DNA of 58,880 nucleotides, taken from NCBI GenBank assembly GCA_015488325.1, contig WFOA01000112.1:1-58880 (forward strand), given 5' to 3'. Shown here piece by piece: positions 49,576 through 58,809 of the stretch. This DNA comes from Acidimicrobiia bacterium (GTDB taxonomy: Bacteria > Actinomycetota > Acidimicrobiia > Spongiisociales > ZC4RG35). The first letter of the stretch is position 1; the number at the start of each line of letters is the position of its first letter. The notes under the pieces are model-generated. The model was not told where the DNA came from. It saw only the letters and a program-made list of their open reading frames with translations, and searched no databases. A program made the translations under genes and the position numbers.

Positions 49576-50300
49576 GGCGACGCCCCGGCGTCCTCGTCGC
49601 CCTCGACGTCCCGTCGGCCGCCGATGCCCTCGACCTGGCCCGGAGGCTCGTCGACCAGGCGACCGGGTTCAAAGTCGGGTTGGAGCTCCTCATGGGTCCC
49701 GGGCCGGGGGTGGTGGCGGCCGTACGGGAGCTCGGTCGCCCCGTGTTCGTCGACGCCAAACTCCACGACATCCCCGCCACGGTGGAACGGGCCGCCCGCC
49801 GCCTCGGGCGGTTGGGAGCACGGTGGCTCACCGTGCACGCCTCCGGCGGTGACGACATGGTGAGGGCAGCCGTCGAAGGGCTCACCTCCCAGGCCCCCGA
49901 CGCCGGGGTGGTGGCGGTCACCGTCCTCACCTCCCTCGACGAGGCACGCCTCGCCCGGGTGATCGGCTCGGGGTCGGTGGGCCGCCAGGTCGCCCGTCTC
50001 GCCTCCCTCGCCGACGACGCCGGCGCCGAAGGCGTCGTCTGCTCGGTGTCGGAGCTCGGGGTGGTCGCCCAGGCCGCCCCCCGGCTCCTCCGGGTCACCC
50101 CTGGCATCCGGCCGGTCGGGAGCGCCGCCGACGACCAGGCGCGGGTGGCGACACCGTCGGAGGCGGTCCGCCGGGGCGCCGACCTGGTGGTGGTCGGTCG
50201 ACCCGTGACCAGAGCATCCGACCCGGCCGCGGCGTTGAGGAACCTCGTCGCCGAGATGGAACAGGCCGTCGATACCCAAGGGAACGGCGTCGGCGAGTAG
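49572..50300 (+). CDS. pyrF: Orotidine 5'-phosphate decarboxylase
   Basis: 242 residues. LVALDVPSAADAL, the catalytic DAKLHDIPATVER, and VTPGIRP with ADLVVVGRPVTRASDPAAA for phosphate binding. It makes UMP and ends the operon. The stop is TAG, shared with the mihF -10 box. Confidence 0.95.
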   Translation: MRRRPGVLVALDVPSAADALDLARRLVDQATGFKVGLELLMGPGPGVVAAVRELGRPVFVDAKLHDIPATVERAARRLGRLGARWLTVHASGGDDMVRAAVEGLTSQAPDAGVVAVTVLTSLDEARLARVIGSGSVGRQVARLASLADDAGAEGVVCSVSELGVVAQAAPRLLRVTPGIRPVGSAADDQARVATPSEAVRRGADLVVVGRPVTRASDPAAALRNLVAEMEQAVDTQGNGVGE

Positions 50301-50303
50301 CAT
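50298..50303 (+). promoter_or_regulatory. Putative -10 box for mihF, containing the pyrF stop codon
   Basis: TAGCAT; the TAG stop of pyrF is its first half. The mihF ATG lies 35 bases on, behind GGGAGGGAG. Confidence 0.45.
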
Positions 50304-50338
50304 CGCCGCCAACGCGCCGCGTCGGGAGGGAGTGCCCC

Positions 50339-50650
50339 ATGCAACCACCGGAACTGTCCGCACAGCAGCGAGCCGCGGCCTTGGCCAAGGCGGCGGAGGC
50401 CCGCAGGGTCAGGGCCGAAGTGAAGGAGCTGCTGAAAACCGGCACCCTCACCTTCGCCGAGCTCCTCGAACGCGCCGACCGTGACCCCATGATCGGGGGA
50501 CTGAAGGTGTACGCCGTGCTGTCGTCGATGCCGGGCACCGGCAAGGTGAAGGCGAAACGCCTCATGGAGTCCCTCGGCATCGCCGACAACCGCAGGCTAC
50601 GCGGCCTGGGCAGCCGTCAACGTGACGCCCTCCTCGCCGAGTTCTCCTGA
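50339..50650 (+). CDS. mihF: Actinobacterial integration host factor
   Basis: 103 residues. LSAQQRAAALAKAAEARRVRAEVKELLK is the N-terminal helix; MIGGLKVYAVLSSMPGTGKVKAKRLM and RRLRGLGSRQRDALL form the helix-two-turn-helix and DNA-contact part of mIHF. It is a nucleoid protein specific to Actinomycetota, and its place just before gmk is conserved. Its end overlaps gmk by 29 bases. Confidence 0.95.
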   Translation: MQPPELSAQQRAAALAKAAEARRVRAEVKELLKTGTLTFAELLERADRDPMIGGLKVYAVLSSMPGTGKVKAKRLMESLGIADNRRLRGLGSRQRDALLAEFS

Positions 50651-51227
50651 ACGGCCGCACGGCCGTCTCATCGTGGTGTCCGGCCCGTCGGGGGTCGGAA
50701 AGTCGTCGATCATCGACCGCCTCGCCAGACGACGCCGGTTCCGGTTCTCGGTGTCCGTCACCACCCGGAGCCCTCGCCCCGGCGAACGTGACGGCGTCGA
50801 CTACGTGTTCTCCGACCGGGAGACGTTCATGTCCCTCGTCGCCGAGGACGCGCTGCTCGAATGGGCCGAATTCGGCGGGAACCTCTACGGCACACCCCGC
50901 CGGCCCGTCGAAGAGTGGCTGGCTGCCGGCGACGACGTGCTCTTGGACATCGAGATCGACGGGGCGCGCCAGATCCGGGACACCTTCCCCACCGCCTTGT
51001 TCCTGTTCATCGCCCCTCCGGGCTTGGAGGAGCTGCGGCGTCGCCTCCAAGGCCGTGGGGACACCTCCGAAGGCGACATCCGGCTGCGCCTCGAACGTGC
51101 CCGCCGTGACCTGGCTTCGGCCCCGGAGGTCTTCGACGTGCTCGTCGTCAACCGGGACCTGGAACGGGCCGTCGACCTGGTCGACGCCGTCATCGGATGC
51201 GACGGTCGAGTCGTCGACAGCCGCTAG
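50622..51227 (+). CDS. gmk: Guanylate kinase
   Basis: 201 residues. P-loop VVSGPSGVGKSSI, GMP-binding SVTTRSPRPGERDGVDYVF and LLEWAEFGGNLYGTP, then LLDIEIDGARQI. It phosphorylates GMP to GDP. The GTG at 50622 inside mihF is the only start that keeps the first strand; its ribosome-binding site is weak, so coupling to mihF is likely. The stop is TAG, shared with the rpoZ -10 box. Confidence 0.94.
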   Translation: MTPSSPSSPERPHGRLIVVSGPSGVGKSSIIDRLARRRRFRFSVSVTTRSPRPGERDGVDYVFSDRETFMSLVAEDALLEWAEFGGNLYGTPRRPVEEWLAAGDDVLLDIEIDGARQIRDTFPTALFLFIAPPGLEELRRRLQGRGDTSEGDIRLRLERARRDLASAPEVFDVLVVNRDLERAVDLVDAVIGCDGRVVDSR

Positions 51228-51230
51228 CCT
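51225..51230 (+). promoter_or_regulatory. Putative -10 box for rpoZ-coaBC, containing the gmk stop codon
   Basis: TAGCCT preceded by GC; the TAG is the gmk stop. The rpoZ ATG lies 29 bases on. Confidence 0.45.
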
Positions 51231-51259
51231 GTGCGCCCGAAGTCGAACCGAGTGAGACC

Positions 51260-51481
51260 ATGAACATCGAGAACGTCGTCGACCGAATCGGCAACCGATT
51301 CGCCACGGTGGTGATCGCCGCCCGGCGGGCCCGCCAGATCAACTCCTACTTCCACCAGCTGGGGGAGGGCCTCGGGTCCTACGTGCCGCCACAGGTCCAC
51401 ACCTTGAGCCGGAAGCCCCTCACCATCGCGATGGAGGAGATCGCCGAAGGCAAGGTCCAGGTCGAGAAGCCGGAGGAGTGA
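51260..51481 (+). CDS. rpoZ: RNA polymerase omega subunit
   Basis: 73 residues. NIENVVDRIGNRFATVVIAARRARQINSYF is the conserved core; KPLTIAMEEIAEGKV follows. It aids assembly of RNA polymerase around beta-prime. The ATG at 51260 is chosen; the frame further upstream is gmk shadow. The stop overlaps coaBC (TGATG). Confidence 0.94.
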   Translation: MNIENVVDRIGNRFATVVIAARRARQINSYFHQLGEGLGSYVPPQVHTLSRKPLTIAMEEIAEGKVQVEKPEE

Positions 51482-52716
51482 TGCTGACCGGACGCCGGGT
51501 CGTGCTCGGCGTCTCCGGTGGTGTCGCCGCCTACAAGGCCGCATACCTGGCCCGTCGCCTCACCGAACGGGGCGCCGAGGTTCGTGTCGTCACCACCGCC
51601 TCGGCCCGTGCCTTCGTGGGCGACCAGACCTTCGCCGCCATCACCGGACACCGGGTGGTGGACCGCCTGTTCGGCGTCGAAGGTTCCGTCAGCCCCCACA
51701 CGGAGCTGGGGCGCTGGGCCGACGTCGTCGTCATCGCCCCGGCGACCGCCGCAACCATCGCCCGGCTGGCGCACGGGCTGTCCGAAGATGCCCTCACCGC
51801 CACCGTCCTCGCCTCCCGGGCACCGTTGGTGGTCGCACCGGCCATGCACACCGAGATGTGGGAGCATCCGGCCACTCGCCGCAACGTGCGGCGCCTCGAA
51901 GAGGACGGTGTACGCGTCGTGGCGCCGGGTGAAGGACCCTTGGCCGGGGGGGACGTCGGAGTCGGACGGATGGCCGAGCCCGAAGAGATCGTCGAGGTGA
52001 TCTGCGAGGTCCTCGGTGAAGGACCCCTCCAGGGGGTGTCGGTCCTGGTGACCGCCGGCGGCACCCGGGAACCGATCGACCCGGTCCGGTTCCTCGGCAA
52101 CCGCTCCTCGGGGAAGATGGGACACGCCATCGCCGAGGAGGCGCTGCGCCGCGGTGCCCGGGTCGTCCTGGTCACCGCCGCCGACCTGGCCTCCTCTCCC
52201 GGGATCGAACGGATCCAGGTGGAGACGGCCGCCGAGATGGAGCAGGCCGTCGCCTCGGTCCAGCCCGACGTCGCCATCCTCGCCGCGGCGGTCGCCGACT
52301 TCCGGCCCAAGGCGCCTGCCGCCGACAAGATCAGCCGCACGTCGGGTCCGCCCAGCATCGAGCTGGAAGCCACCCCCGACATCCTCGCCGGCGTCGTCGG
52401 CCGAACCCCCCGCCCGCTGGTGGTCGGCTTCGCGGCGGAGACAGGAAGCCTCGACCGTGCCGTTCGCAAGGCACAGGAGAAAGGGGTGGACCTCCTCGTC
52501 GCCAACGACGTCACCGAACCCGGGGCCGGGTTCGCCGTCGACACCAACCGGGTCACCATCATCTGGCCCGACGGCCGCAGCGAACCGTGGCCGCTCATGC
52601 CCAAGTCGGCGGTGGCGGCCAGGCTCCTCGACCTGGTCGAAGGTCTGTTGGGGGCACGGACGGAGACGGTATCCTCGCCGTCCGACGACCCCGCACACCC
52701 GGGCGACGGAAGGTGA
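51481..52716 (+). CDS. coaBC: Bifunctional phosphopantothenoylcysteine synthetase/decarboxylase
   Basis: 411 residues. The CoaC half (FMN, 1-180) has [19 protein letters not shown] and [11 protein letters not shown]; the CoaB half has [25 protein letters not shown] and the AAVADFRP and KI residues for CTP use. It carries out two steps of coenzyme A synthesis. The ATG at 51481 follows GGAGG; a GTG at 51478 is the alternative. Confidence 0.95.
   Translation: MLTGRRVVLGVSGGVAAYKAAYLARRLTERGAEVRVVTTASARAFVGDQTFAAITGHRVVDRLFGVEGSVSPHTELGRWADVVVIAPATAATIARLAHGLSEDALTATVLASRAPLVVAPAMHTEMWEHPATRRNVRRLEEDGVRVVAPGEGPLAGGDVGVGRMAEPEEIVEVICEVLGEGPLQGVSVLVTAGGTREPIDPVRFLGNRSSGKMGHAIAEEALRRGARVVLVTAADLASSPGIERIQVETAAEMEQAVASVQPDVAILAAAVADFRPKAPAADKISRTSGPPSIELEATPDILAGVVGRTPRPLVVGFAAETGSLDRAVRKAQEKGVDLLVANDVTEPGAGFAVDTNRVTIIWPDGRSEPWPLMPKSAVAARLLDLVEGLLGARTETVSSPSDDPAHPGDGR
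52670..52675 (+). promoter_or_regulatory. Putative -10 box for metK
   Basis: TATCCT preceded by GG inside the end of coaBC, about 46 bases before the metK start. No SAM riboswitch is visible in the leader. Confidence 0.4.
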
Positions 52717-52721
52717 CGACG

Positions 52722-53918
52722 TTGAGCACCCGCAGATGGTTCTTCAGCTCCGAATCCGTGACCGAAGGTCACCCCGACAAGGTCGCCGACTCCATCTCCG
52801 ACGCCGTCCTCGACGCCGTCCTGTCGGTCGACTCGACCGGACGGGTGGCCTGTGAGACCTTGGTGACGACCGGGAAGGTCATCGTCGCCGGGGAGATGGC
52901 CTTCACCGGAGACGGCGACTTCGACGTGGAGCGACTCACCCGGGACACCATCGCCGAGATCGGATACGTGGGGTTCGACCCCCTCTTCGACGCCGAGCAG
53001 GTGGACGTCGACGTGTTGATCCACCAACAGAGCGCCGACATCGCCGCCGGAGTCAGCCGGTCCCTGGAACGACGGCGAGGTTCGAGCGACCCCCTCGACC
53101 AGCTCGGAGCGGGAGACCAGGGCATCATGTTCGGGTTCGCGGTGGACGAAACCCCGGAGCTGATGCCCCTCCCCATCCAGCTCGCCCACCGCCTCGCCGA
53201 GCGTCTCACCCAGGTCCGACGGGACGGCATCCTCGACTATCTCCGTCCCGACGGAAAGACCCAGGTCACCGTCGAATACGAGGGCCACACCCCCGTTCGG
53301 GTCACGTCGGTGCTGATCTCCGCCCATCACGGACCCGGAGTCGACGTCGACGCCGAGCTGCGTCCCGCCCTGTGGGAGCACGTCGTCGAAGCCGTCGTCC
53401 CCCCCGAGATGCTCGACGGCGACGTGCCGTTCCTCGTCAACCCGTCGGGACGGTTCGAAGTCGGAGGGCCCCACGCCGACACCGGCCTCACCGGCCGCAA
53501 GATCATCGTGGACACCTACGGAGGCTACGCCCGCCACGGCGGAGGCGCCTTCTCCGGGAAGGACCCCACGAAGGTCGACCGGTCGGCTGCCTACGCCGCC
53601 CGTCACGCCGCCAAGAACGTGGTCGCCGCCGGCTTGGCCACCAAATGTGAGCTGCAGTTGGCGTACGCCATCGGACAGGCAGCCCCCTTCTCCGTCCACG
53701 TCGAGACCTTCGGCACCTGCCAGGTCGACCCGGGTCGTCTGGAGAAGCTGATCGCCGACTACTTCGACTTCCGCCCCGCCGCGATCATCCAGCGCCTCGG
53801 CCTCGACCGACCGATCTACCGGCGCACCGCCGCCTACGGGCACTTCGGGAGGCCGGAGTTCCCCTGGGAGTCCACCGCGGAGGCCGCCGGCCTGGCAGCC
53901 GCCGCGGAGCAGCTCTGA
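52722..53918 (+). CDS. metK: S-adenosylmethionine synthetase
   Basis: 398 residues. [50 protein letters not shown] and the [19 protein letters not shown] loop. It makes SAM from methionine and ATP. Start uncertain: a TTG at 52722 lies 8 bases after GGAAGG, while a GTG at 52713 overlaps the coaBC stop but lacks a spaced site. Either gives a normal N-terminus. Confidence 0.95.
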   Translation: MSTRRWFFSSESVTEGHPDKVADSISDAVLDAVLSVDSTGRVACETLVTTGKVIVAGEMAFTGDGDFDVERLTRDTIAEIGYVGFDPLFDAEQVDVDVLIHQQSADIAAGVSRSLERRRGSSDPLDQLGAGDQGIMFGFAVDETPELMPLPIQLAHRLAERLTQVRRDGILDYLRPDGKTQVTVEYEGHTPVRVTSVLISAHHGPGVDVDAELRPALWEHVVEAVVPPEMLDGDVPFLVNPSGRFEVGGPHADTGLTGRKIIVDTYGGYARHGGGAFSGKDPTKVDRSAAYAARHAAKNVVAAGLATKCELQLAYAIGQAAPFSVHVETFGTCQVDPGRLEKLIADYFDFRPAAIIQRLGLDRPIYRRTAAYGHFGRPEFPWESTAEAAGLAAAAEQL

Positions 53919-53944
53919 ACGACCGGCCGGCCGCCCGGGTCGTT
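53918..53944 (+). terminator. Possible hairpin after metK
   Basis: AACGACC (53918-53924) pairs with GGTCGTT (53938-53944), with a GC-rich 13-base loop between. It begins at the last base of metK. No T run follows. It would lie inside priA if that gene starts upstream of 53966. Confidence 0.35.
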
Positions 53945-53965
53945 CCCGCCATCCCGTCGTTCGCC

Positions 53966-55687
53966 ATGGACGACGGCTTCTGGTACGCCGTCCCCGACAC
54001 CCTCACCGGACGGGTCGAGGTCGGATCCCTCGTCCGGGTGCCGCTCGGATCCCGCCGGGTTCGGGGCTACGTGGTGGAGCTGGCTCCCCGGCCGTCGGGT
54101 CGTCTCCGGGAGATCCACGCCGTCACCGGTGACCTGGCGGTGTTCGACCCAGAGCTCCTCGACGTGCTCCGGTGGGCCGCCCACCGCTACGTCGCCCCCC
54201 TGGCGGTGCTGCTGGAACGGGCCGCACCACCCAACGTGGCGCGGGAGGTGCCATGCCCTGCAACCTCCCGCAGGCCGGGCGCCGACGGTGAGTTGGCCGA
54301 ATGGGTGGCACGGGTGGTCGGAGGCGTCTCGACGCCGCCGACGTACCTGCTGGAACGGCCCGGTCGCCTCGGCTGGGTGACGGCCGTCGCCGCCGTCGTC
54401 GGCGACGGCCGTTCCGCCATGGTCGTCGCACCGACCGAGATCGAAGCCTCCCAGATCGCCGAAGCCGCACGGACCCTCCTCGGCTCCGACACCGTCGACC
54501 TCGTCGTGCCGTCGATGGGGAACCGCGACACGACGACGACCTGGGCGAAGGTGGCGGCCTGCCCGGGACGGCTCGTCGTCGGCACACCCCGGATCACCAC
54601 CTGGCCCATCGCCGGGCCGTCGGCCTTCGTGGCGGTCGAGGAGAGCCGCCGAGCCATGAAAGAACGCCAGACCCCCACCCTGGCGGTACGGGAACTGCTG
54701 CGCCGCCGGGCGCTGCGCCACCGTGCCGCACTCCTGTTCGTCGGCCCGACGCCGTCGGTGGAGGCCCTGGCGGTGGCACCCGAGGTGCGACGCTCCTCGG
54801 GGCGACTCTGGTCCCACGTCGAGGTGGTGGATCGTCGCGGGCAAGGAGGGCTGCTGACGCCAGATGTCCGTCGGGCGATCGCCGCCACCGTCTCGGCGGG
54901 CAGAGACGTGTTCTTGTTCTCGCACCGGCGGGGCTACGCGCCGGCGTCACGCTGTGTCGCCTGCGGCACGGTCCGTCGATGTCCCCGATGCGGCTCTCGT
55001 CCCGACCGGGGGGAGGCGTGTGGCCGCTGCGGCGCCTCCCTCGGGGCCTGCCCCGAATGCGGTCGGCGCCGGTTCGAACCCCTCGGGGCGGGCGTCGGCC
55101 GGGTCGCCGCCGAAGCCCGCCGGATCGTCGACCGGGTGGTCGAAGCGCCCGACCGTGGGCCCGTCGTCGTCGGGAGCGAACGCGACCTCCTCAACGTCGG
55201 GCGACCTTCGCTGGCGGTGATCGTCGACGCCGACGGCCTGATCCTGGCCAGCCACTATCGAGCCGTCGAAGAGGCCCTGCGGATCATGGCGCGGGTCGCG
55301 GGGATCGTCTCTGAGGCCTCAGGGTCTCGGACCATGGTGCAGACCGCGATGCCCGACCATCCGATCTTCGAGGCTCTCCGACGCGCCGACCCGGTGCCTC
55401 TCCTCGTCCAGGAGACCCAGGCCCGGGCCTCGTTCGGGTATCCCCCGGCGGGGGAGCTGCTGGTGGTCGAGATCCGGGGAGGAGCGGTCGACGACGTCGA
55501 CGCCCAGATCGCCCGTGCCGCGGGCGACGCCACCGTACACGGGCCCGCCGCCACTCCTCGCGGCCGACGCTGGCTGATCCAAGGTGCCGACCTGGCGGGA
55601 TGCCGAACCGCCCTCCGTTCACTGGTCCAGACCTGGCGGGACGCCGGTGCCACCGTCAGGGTCGACGCCGACCCGATCGACCTCTGA
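53966..55687 (+). CDS. priA: PriA-like primosome protein without helicase motifs
   Basis: 573 residues from this ATG. The 3'-DNA-binding N-terminal domain (GRVEVGSLVRVPLGSRRVRGYVVEL) and the zinc region (CVAC, CPRC, CGRC, CPEC, about 330-372) are present. Walker A and DEEH are lost: the expected GxGKT stretch reads RPGRLGWVTA and the DEEH region reads VEESRRAMKER. Helicase-dead PriA is usual in Actinomycetota. Homology begins before the ATG (ARVVPAIPSF), so a CTG at 53915 may be the true start. Role: restart of replication, by inference. Confidence 0.85.
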   Translation: MDDGFWYAVPDTLTGRVEVGSLVRVPLGSRRVRGYVVELAPRPSGRLREIHAVTGDLAVFDPELLDVLRWAAHRYVAPLAVLLERAAPPNVAREVPCPATSRRPGADGELAEWVARVVGGVSTPPTYLLERPGRLGWVTAVAAVVGDGRSAMVVAPTEIEASQIAEAARTLLGSDTVDLVVPSMGNRDTTTTWAKVAACPGRLVVGTPRITTWPIAGPSAFVAVEESRRAMKERQTPTLAVRELLRRRALRHRAALLFVGPTPSVEALAVAPEVRRSSGRLWSHVEVVDRRGQGGLLTPDVRRAIAATVSAGRDVFLFSHRRGYAPASRCVACGTVRRCPRCGSRPDRGEACGRCGASLGACPECGRRRFEPLGAGVGRVAAEARRIVDRVVEAPDRGPVVVGSERDLLNVGRPSLAVIVDADGLILASHYRAVEEALRIMARVAGIVSEASGSRTMVQTAMPDHPIFEALRRADPVPLLVQETQARASFGYPPAGELLVVEIRGGAVDDVDAQIARAAGDATVHGPAATPRGRRWLIQGADLAGCRTALRSLVQTWRDAGATVRVDADPIDL

Positions 55688-55691
55688 CCGA

Positions 55692-55708
55692 ACGGCGCCC
55701 GGCGCCGT
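55692..55708 (+). terminator. Possible short hairpin after priA
   Basis: ACGGCG (55692-55697) pairs with CGCCGT (55703-55708) over five bases, just after the priA stop and before the def promoter. The stem is short and no T run follows. Confidence 0.3.
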
Positions 55709-55727
55709 CGGGAGCCAGACGGACCGC

Positions 55728-55733
55728 TATCGT
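55728..55733 (+). promoter_or_regulatory. Putative -10 box for def-fmt, leaderless
   Basis: TATCGT preceded by GC, ending 8 bases before the def ATG at 55742. Confidence 0.5.
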
Positions 55734-55741
55734 CCCCGCTC

Positions 55742-56251
55742 ATGGCGATCCTCCCGATCCGCACCTTCGGCGACCCGGTCCTGCGGACCCCGGCGACTCC
55801 GGTCGCCACCATCGACGACGCCGTTCGCAAACTGGTCGAAGACATGATCGAGACGATGTACGACGCCCCCGGAGTGGGTCTCGCCGCCCCCCAGATCGGG
55901 GTGTCGCGGCGGGTGGCGGTCTTCGACGCCCAGGACGGGCTCGGGCCGCGGGTGATGATCAACCCGGAGCTCGTGGAGACGGCGGAGAGCTGGGAGTTCG
56001 AGGAAGGCTGCCTCTCGGTCCCCGGACATTTCTGGACGATCTCCCGACCCGGATTCGCCAGGGTCCGGGCCCTCGACCTGGACGGGAACATCGTCGAATA
56101 CGCAGGCGACGAGCTGCTCGGGCGGGTCTTGCAGCACGAACTCGACCACCTCGACGGGATCCTGCTCCTCGACCGTCTACCGCGCCGAACACGCCGACAG
56201 GCCCTCGCCCAACTCCGCGACGAGGCCCTGGGGTTGGTCGTCGAAGAGTGA
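55742..56251 (+). CDS. def: Peptide deformylase
   Basis: 169 residues. All three motifs: GVGLAAPQIG (44-53), EGCLSVPG with metal ligand C90, and QHELDHLDG with H132, E133 and H136. It removes the formyl group from new proteins. The stop overlaps fmt as GTGA. Confidence 0.96.
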   Translation: MAILPIRTFGDPVLRTPATPVATIDDAVRKLVEDMIETMYDAPGVGLAAPQIGVSRRVAVFDAQDGLGPRVMINPELVETAESWEFEEGCLSVPGHFWTISRPGFARVRALDLDGNIVEYAGDELLGRVLQHELDHLDGILLLDRLPRRTRRQALAQLRDEALGLVVEE

Positions 56252-57192
56252 CGAGGATCGTCTTCCTCGGGTCGCCTGCCGAGGCTCTGCCGGCCCTCCA
56301 TGCCGCCCACCGGACCTTCGAGGTCGCCCTCGTCGTGACCCGCCCCGACCGTCCCCGGGGACGTTCCCGCCGGATCAGCCCGGGTCCGGTCCGCCAGGCC
56401 GCCGACACCCTCGGGCTCCCGGTCGCTCAACCCGACGACGCCGACGACCTGTACCGGCATCTGCGCGAAGCCGAACCCTTCGACGCCGGGCTCGTCGTCG
56501 CCTTCGGGATGATCCTCCGCCCGGAGGTCCTCCGGCTGGCACCCCACGGGTTCCTCAACCTCCATTTCTCCATCCTTCCCCGATGGCGGGGCGCCGCCCC
56601 GGTGGTACACGCCCTCCTCGCCGGTGACCGCCGGACCGGGGTGTCGCTGATGTCGATCGACGAAGGCCTCGACACCGGTCCGGTCGGTGCCGTCACCTCG
56701 GTGGCGATCGCCCCCGACGACGACGCCGGCACGTTGACCGCCCGGCTGGCGGAGCTCGGAGGGCGCCTCGTCGGCGAGGTCGTCCCTGCCGCTCTCCAGG
56801 GCGAAGTGGTGTTCGTGCGCCAACCGGAAGCGGGAGCCAGCCTCGCCCCCAAGATCGCCGCCGCCGACACCCGCCTCGACCTCACACAGGACGCCGACCT
56901 CCTGGTGCGACGTGTCCGGGCGTTCGCACCCCGCCCAGGGGCCTTCGTCGTCGTCGCCGGGAAACGGCTCAAGGTTCTGCGGGCGTCGGCCTGCCCGGGC
57001 TCGACGGAGCCTGGGACCCTCGACCTCGCCGAAGATGGTGTCCCCGTGTTGGGGACCGGAAGGGGCCTCCTGCGCCTCGAACGGGTCCAGCCCGAGGGGA
57101 AGAGACCCATGTCCGGCGCCGCGTGGGCCCGCGGTGTCCGAGACCTCCCCGCCCGGGTCGACGTATCCGGGGAGACCCCCGGGATTCGGTGA
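56248..57192 (+). CDS. fmt: Methionyl-tRNA formyltransferase
   Basis: 314 residues. IVFLGSPAEALPAL, the active site N104 and H106 in FLNLHFSILPRWRGAAP, and D142 in EGLDTG; the C-terminal tRNA-binding domain begins near residue 205. It formylates initiator Met-tRNA. The GTG overlaps the def stop. The def-fmt pair is the standard arrangement. Confidence 0.95.
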   Translation: MTRIVFLGSPAEALPALHAAHRTFEVALVVTRPDRPRGRSRRISPGPVRQAADTLGLPVAQPDDADDLYRHLREAEPFDAGLVVAFGMILRPEVLRLAPHGFLNLHFSILPRWRGAAPVVHALLAGDRRTGVSLMSIDEGLDTGPVGAVTSVAIAPDDDAGTLTARLAELGGRLVGEVVPAALQGEVVFVRQPEAGASLAPKIAAADTRLDLTQDADLLVRRVRAFAPRPGAFVVVAGKRLKVLRASACPGSTEPGTLDLAEDGVPVLGTGRGLLRLERVQPEGKRPMSGAAWARGVRDLPARVDVSGETPGIR

Positions 57193-57201
57193 CCCCGCCG
57201 G

Positions 57202-57207
57202 TACACT
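57202..57207 (+). promoter_or_regulatory. Putative -10 box for rpe, leaderless
   Basis: TACACT preceded by GG, ending 9 bases before the rpe ATG at 57217. Confidence 0.5.
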
Positions 57208-57216
57208 ACGGGGCCG

Positions 57217-57879
57217 ATGCGGTATCTGCTCGCCCCCTCACTGCTCGCCGCCGACTTCGCGCGCCTCGGTGACGAGATCGGCCGGATCGCCTCGGAGGTC
57301 GATCTCCTCCACCTCGACATCATGGACGGCCATTTCGTTCCGAACCTGTCGTTCGGTCCGCCCGTCGTCGAGGCGATCCGCGACCACACCGCCCTGCCCT
57401 TCGACTGTCACCTCATGGTCACCAACCCCGAGGAGCTCGTCGAGCCCCTCCGAGCCGCCGGGGCGAACCTGATCACCGTCCACATCGAGGCGGTCCCCGA
57501 CCCGACGTCGCTGGCCGACACGGTGCGTGCCGCCGGTCTCCGGTTCGGGGTGGTGCTCTCCCCGGGCACGCCGTGGTACGCCGCCGAGCCCTTCGCCGAG
57601 CTCTGCGACCTCCTCGTCGTGATGTCGGTCGAGCCCGGGTTCGGCGGCCAGGAGTTCCTGCCCGAGGTCCTCCCGAAGATCGAACTCGCCCGAAAATGGG
57701 TTGACTCCCATGGGCTGGCGACCGATATAGAAGTCGATGGCGGTGTCACGGAGGCAACGGCCCGATCGGCCCGCGACGCCGGCGCCAACGTGTTCGTGGC
57801 GGGCACCTCGGTGTTCCGAAGCCCAGACCCGGCAGGTGCCGCTCGTCGACTCCGAGACGTGATCGAAGGCAGGGGATGA
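57217..57879 (+). CDS. rpe: Ribulose-phosphate 3-epimerase
   Basis: 220 residues, TIM barrel: APSLLAADFARLGDEI, HLDIMDGHFVPNLSFG, FDCHLMVTNPEE, MSVEPGFGGQEF and DIEVDGGVTEAT. It interconverts ribulose 5-phosphate and xylulose 5-phosphate. The stop overlaps the regulator gene as ATGA. An rpe-ribD neighbourhood is common in Actinomycetota. Confidence 0.97.
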   Translation: MRYLLAPSLLAADFARLGDEIGRIASEVDLLHLDIMDGHFVPNLSFGPPVVEAIRDHTALPFDCHLMVTNPEELVEPLRAAGANLITVHIEAVPDPTSLADTVRAAGLRFGVVLSPGTPWYAAEPFAELCDLLVVMSVEPGFGGQEFLPEVLPKIELARKWVDSHGLATDIEVDGGVTEATARSARDAGANVFVAGTSVFRSPDPAGAARRLRDVIEGRG

Positions 57880-58805
57880 GCGAACGAATCCTCGTAGTGG
57901 ACGACGACGAAGACATCCTCCGGGTTGTCCGCATCAACCTGGAGCTGGAAGGGTTCGAGGTGCGGACCGCCGTCGACGGGGTCGACGCCCTCGACAAGGC
58001 CGCCGAAGAGGTCCCCGACCTCATCCTCTTGGACATCATGATGCCGCGGATGGACGGGCTGACCTGCCTGCGTCGGCTGCGCTCCCATCCTTCCACGGCC
58101 GGCGCCTCGATCATCCTGTTGACGGCCCGGGGACTGACCGAAGACCGGGTGACCGGTCTCGAACTCGGAGCCGACGACTACATCACCAAGCCCTTCGACG
58201 TCGGCGAGCTGGTGGCGAGGGTCAAGGCCGTGCTCCGACGCACCCAGGCGGCCCGGGACACGTCCCCCCTCACCGGCCTCCCCGGCAACTTCCGAATCGG
58301 AGAGGAGATCGAGGACCGGATCGCAAAGGGTGAGCCCTTCGCCCTCATCCACTGCGACCTCGACAACTTCAAGGCGTTCAACGACCACTACGGCTTCATG
58401 CGCGGCGACCAGGTCATCAAATTCTGCGCCGAATGCCTCAGCAAGGCGGCCGACGACGTCGGCGACGCCGGAGCCTTCGTCGGCCACATCGGCGGGGACG
58501 ACTTCGTCGCCATCACCGCCGCCGAGCTGGCCGAGCCGTTCTGCAAGGCGGTGATCGACCGCTTCGACGACGGCATCCTCGACTACTACGACACCGCCGA
58601 CGCCCTTCGCGGCTACATCGAGGTGACCGACCGGCGAGGGGAGCGGTTCGCCTTTCCCGTCGTCTCGATCTCGATGGGGGTGGTGACCAACCTGTCCCGT
58701 CCGATCTCCTCGCAGTGGGAGGCGTCGGCGGTGGCGGTGGAGATGAAGGAGTACGCCAAGAAGCGTCACGGCTCGTCCTACGAGATCGACCGTCGATCCG
58801 GCTGA
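57876..58805 (+). CDS. Response regulator with degenerate GGDEF-like output domain
   Basis: 309 residues. The receiver domain (1-120) is complete: D10/D11, phosphoacceptor D53 in LLDIMMP, T83 and K105. The second domain looks like GGDEF (SPLTGLPGN, CDLDNFKAFNDHYGFMRGD), but the signature reads GGDDF (206-210), the preceding R is H, and there is no RxxD inhibitory site. Cyclic-di-GMP synthesis is therefore uncertain; the domain may bind GTP or c-di-GMP. No adjacent sensor kinase. It is translationally coupled to rpe by ATGA. Confidence 0.88.
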   Translation: MSERILVVDDDEDILRVVRINLELEGFEVRTAVDGVDALDKAAEEVPDLILLDIMMPRMDGLTCLRRLRSHPSTAGASIILLTARGLTEDRVTGLELGADDYITKPFDVGELVARVKAVLRRTQAARDTSPLTGLPGNFRIGEEIEDRIAKGEPFALIHCDLDNFKAFNDHYGFMRGDQVIKFCAECLSKAADDVGDAGAFVGHIGGDDFVAITAAELAEPFCKAVIDRFDDGILDYYDTADALRGYIEVTDRRGERFAFPVVSISMGVVTNLSRPISSQWEASAVAVEMKEYAKKRHGSSYEIDRRSG

Positions 58806-58809
58806 GGTC

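Noticed and set aside
52676-52721. SAM riboswitch in the metK leader.
   Set aside because: The leader is about 40 bases, too short, and none of the known SAM riboswitch core motifs is visible.
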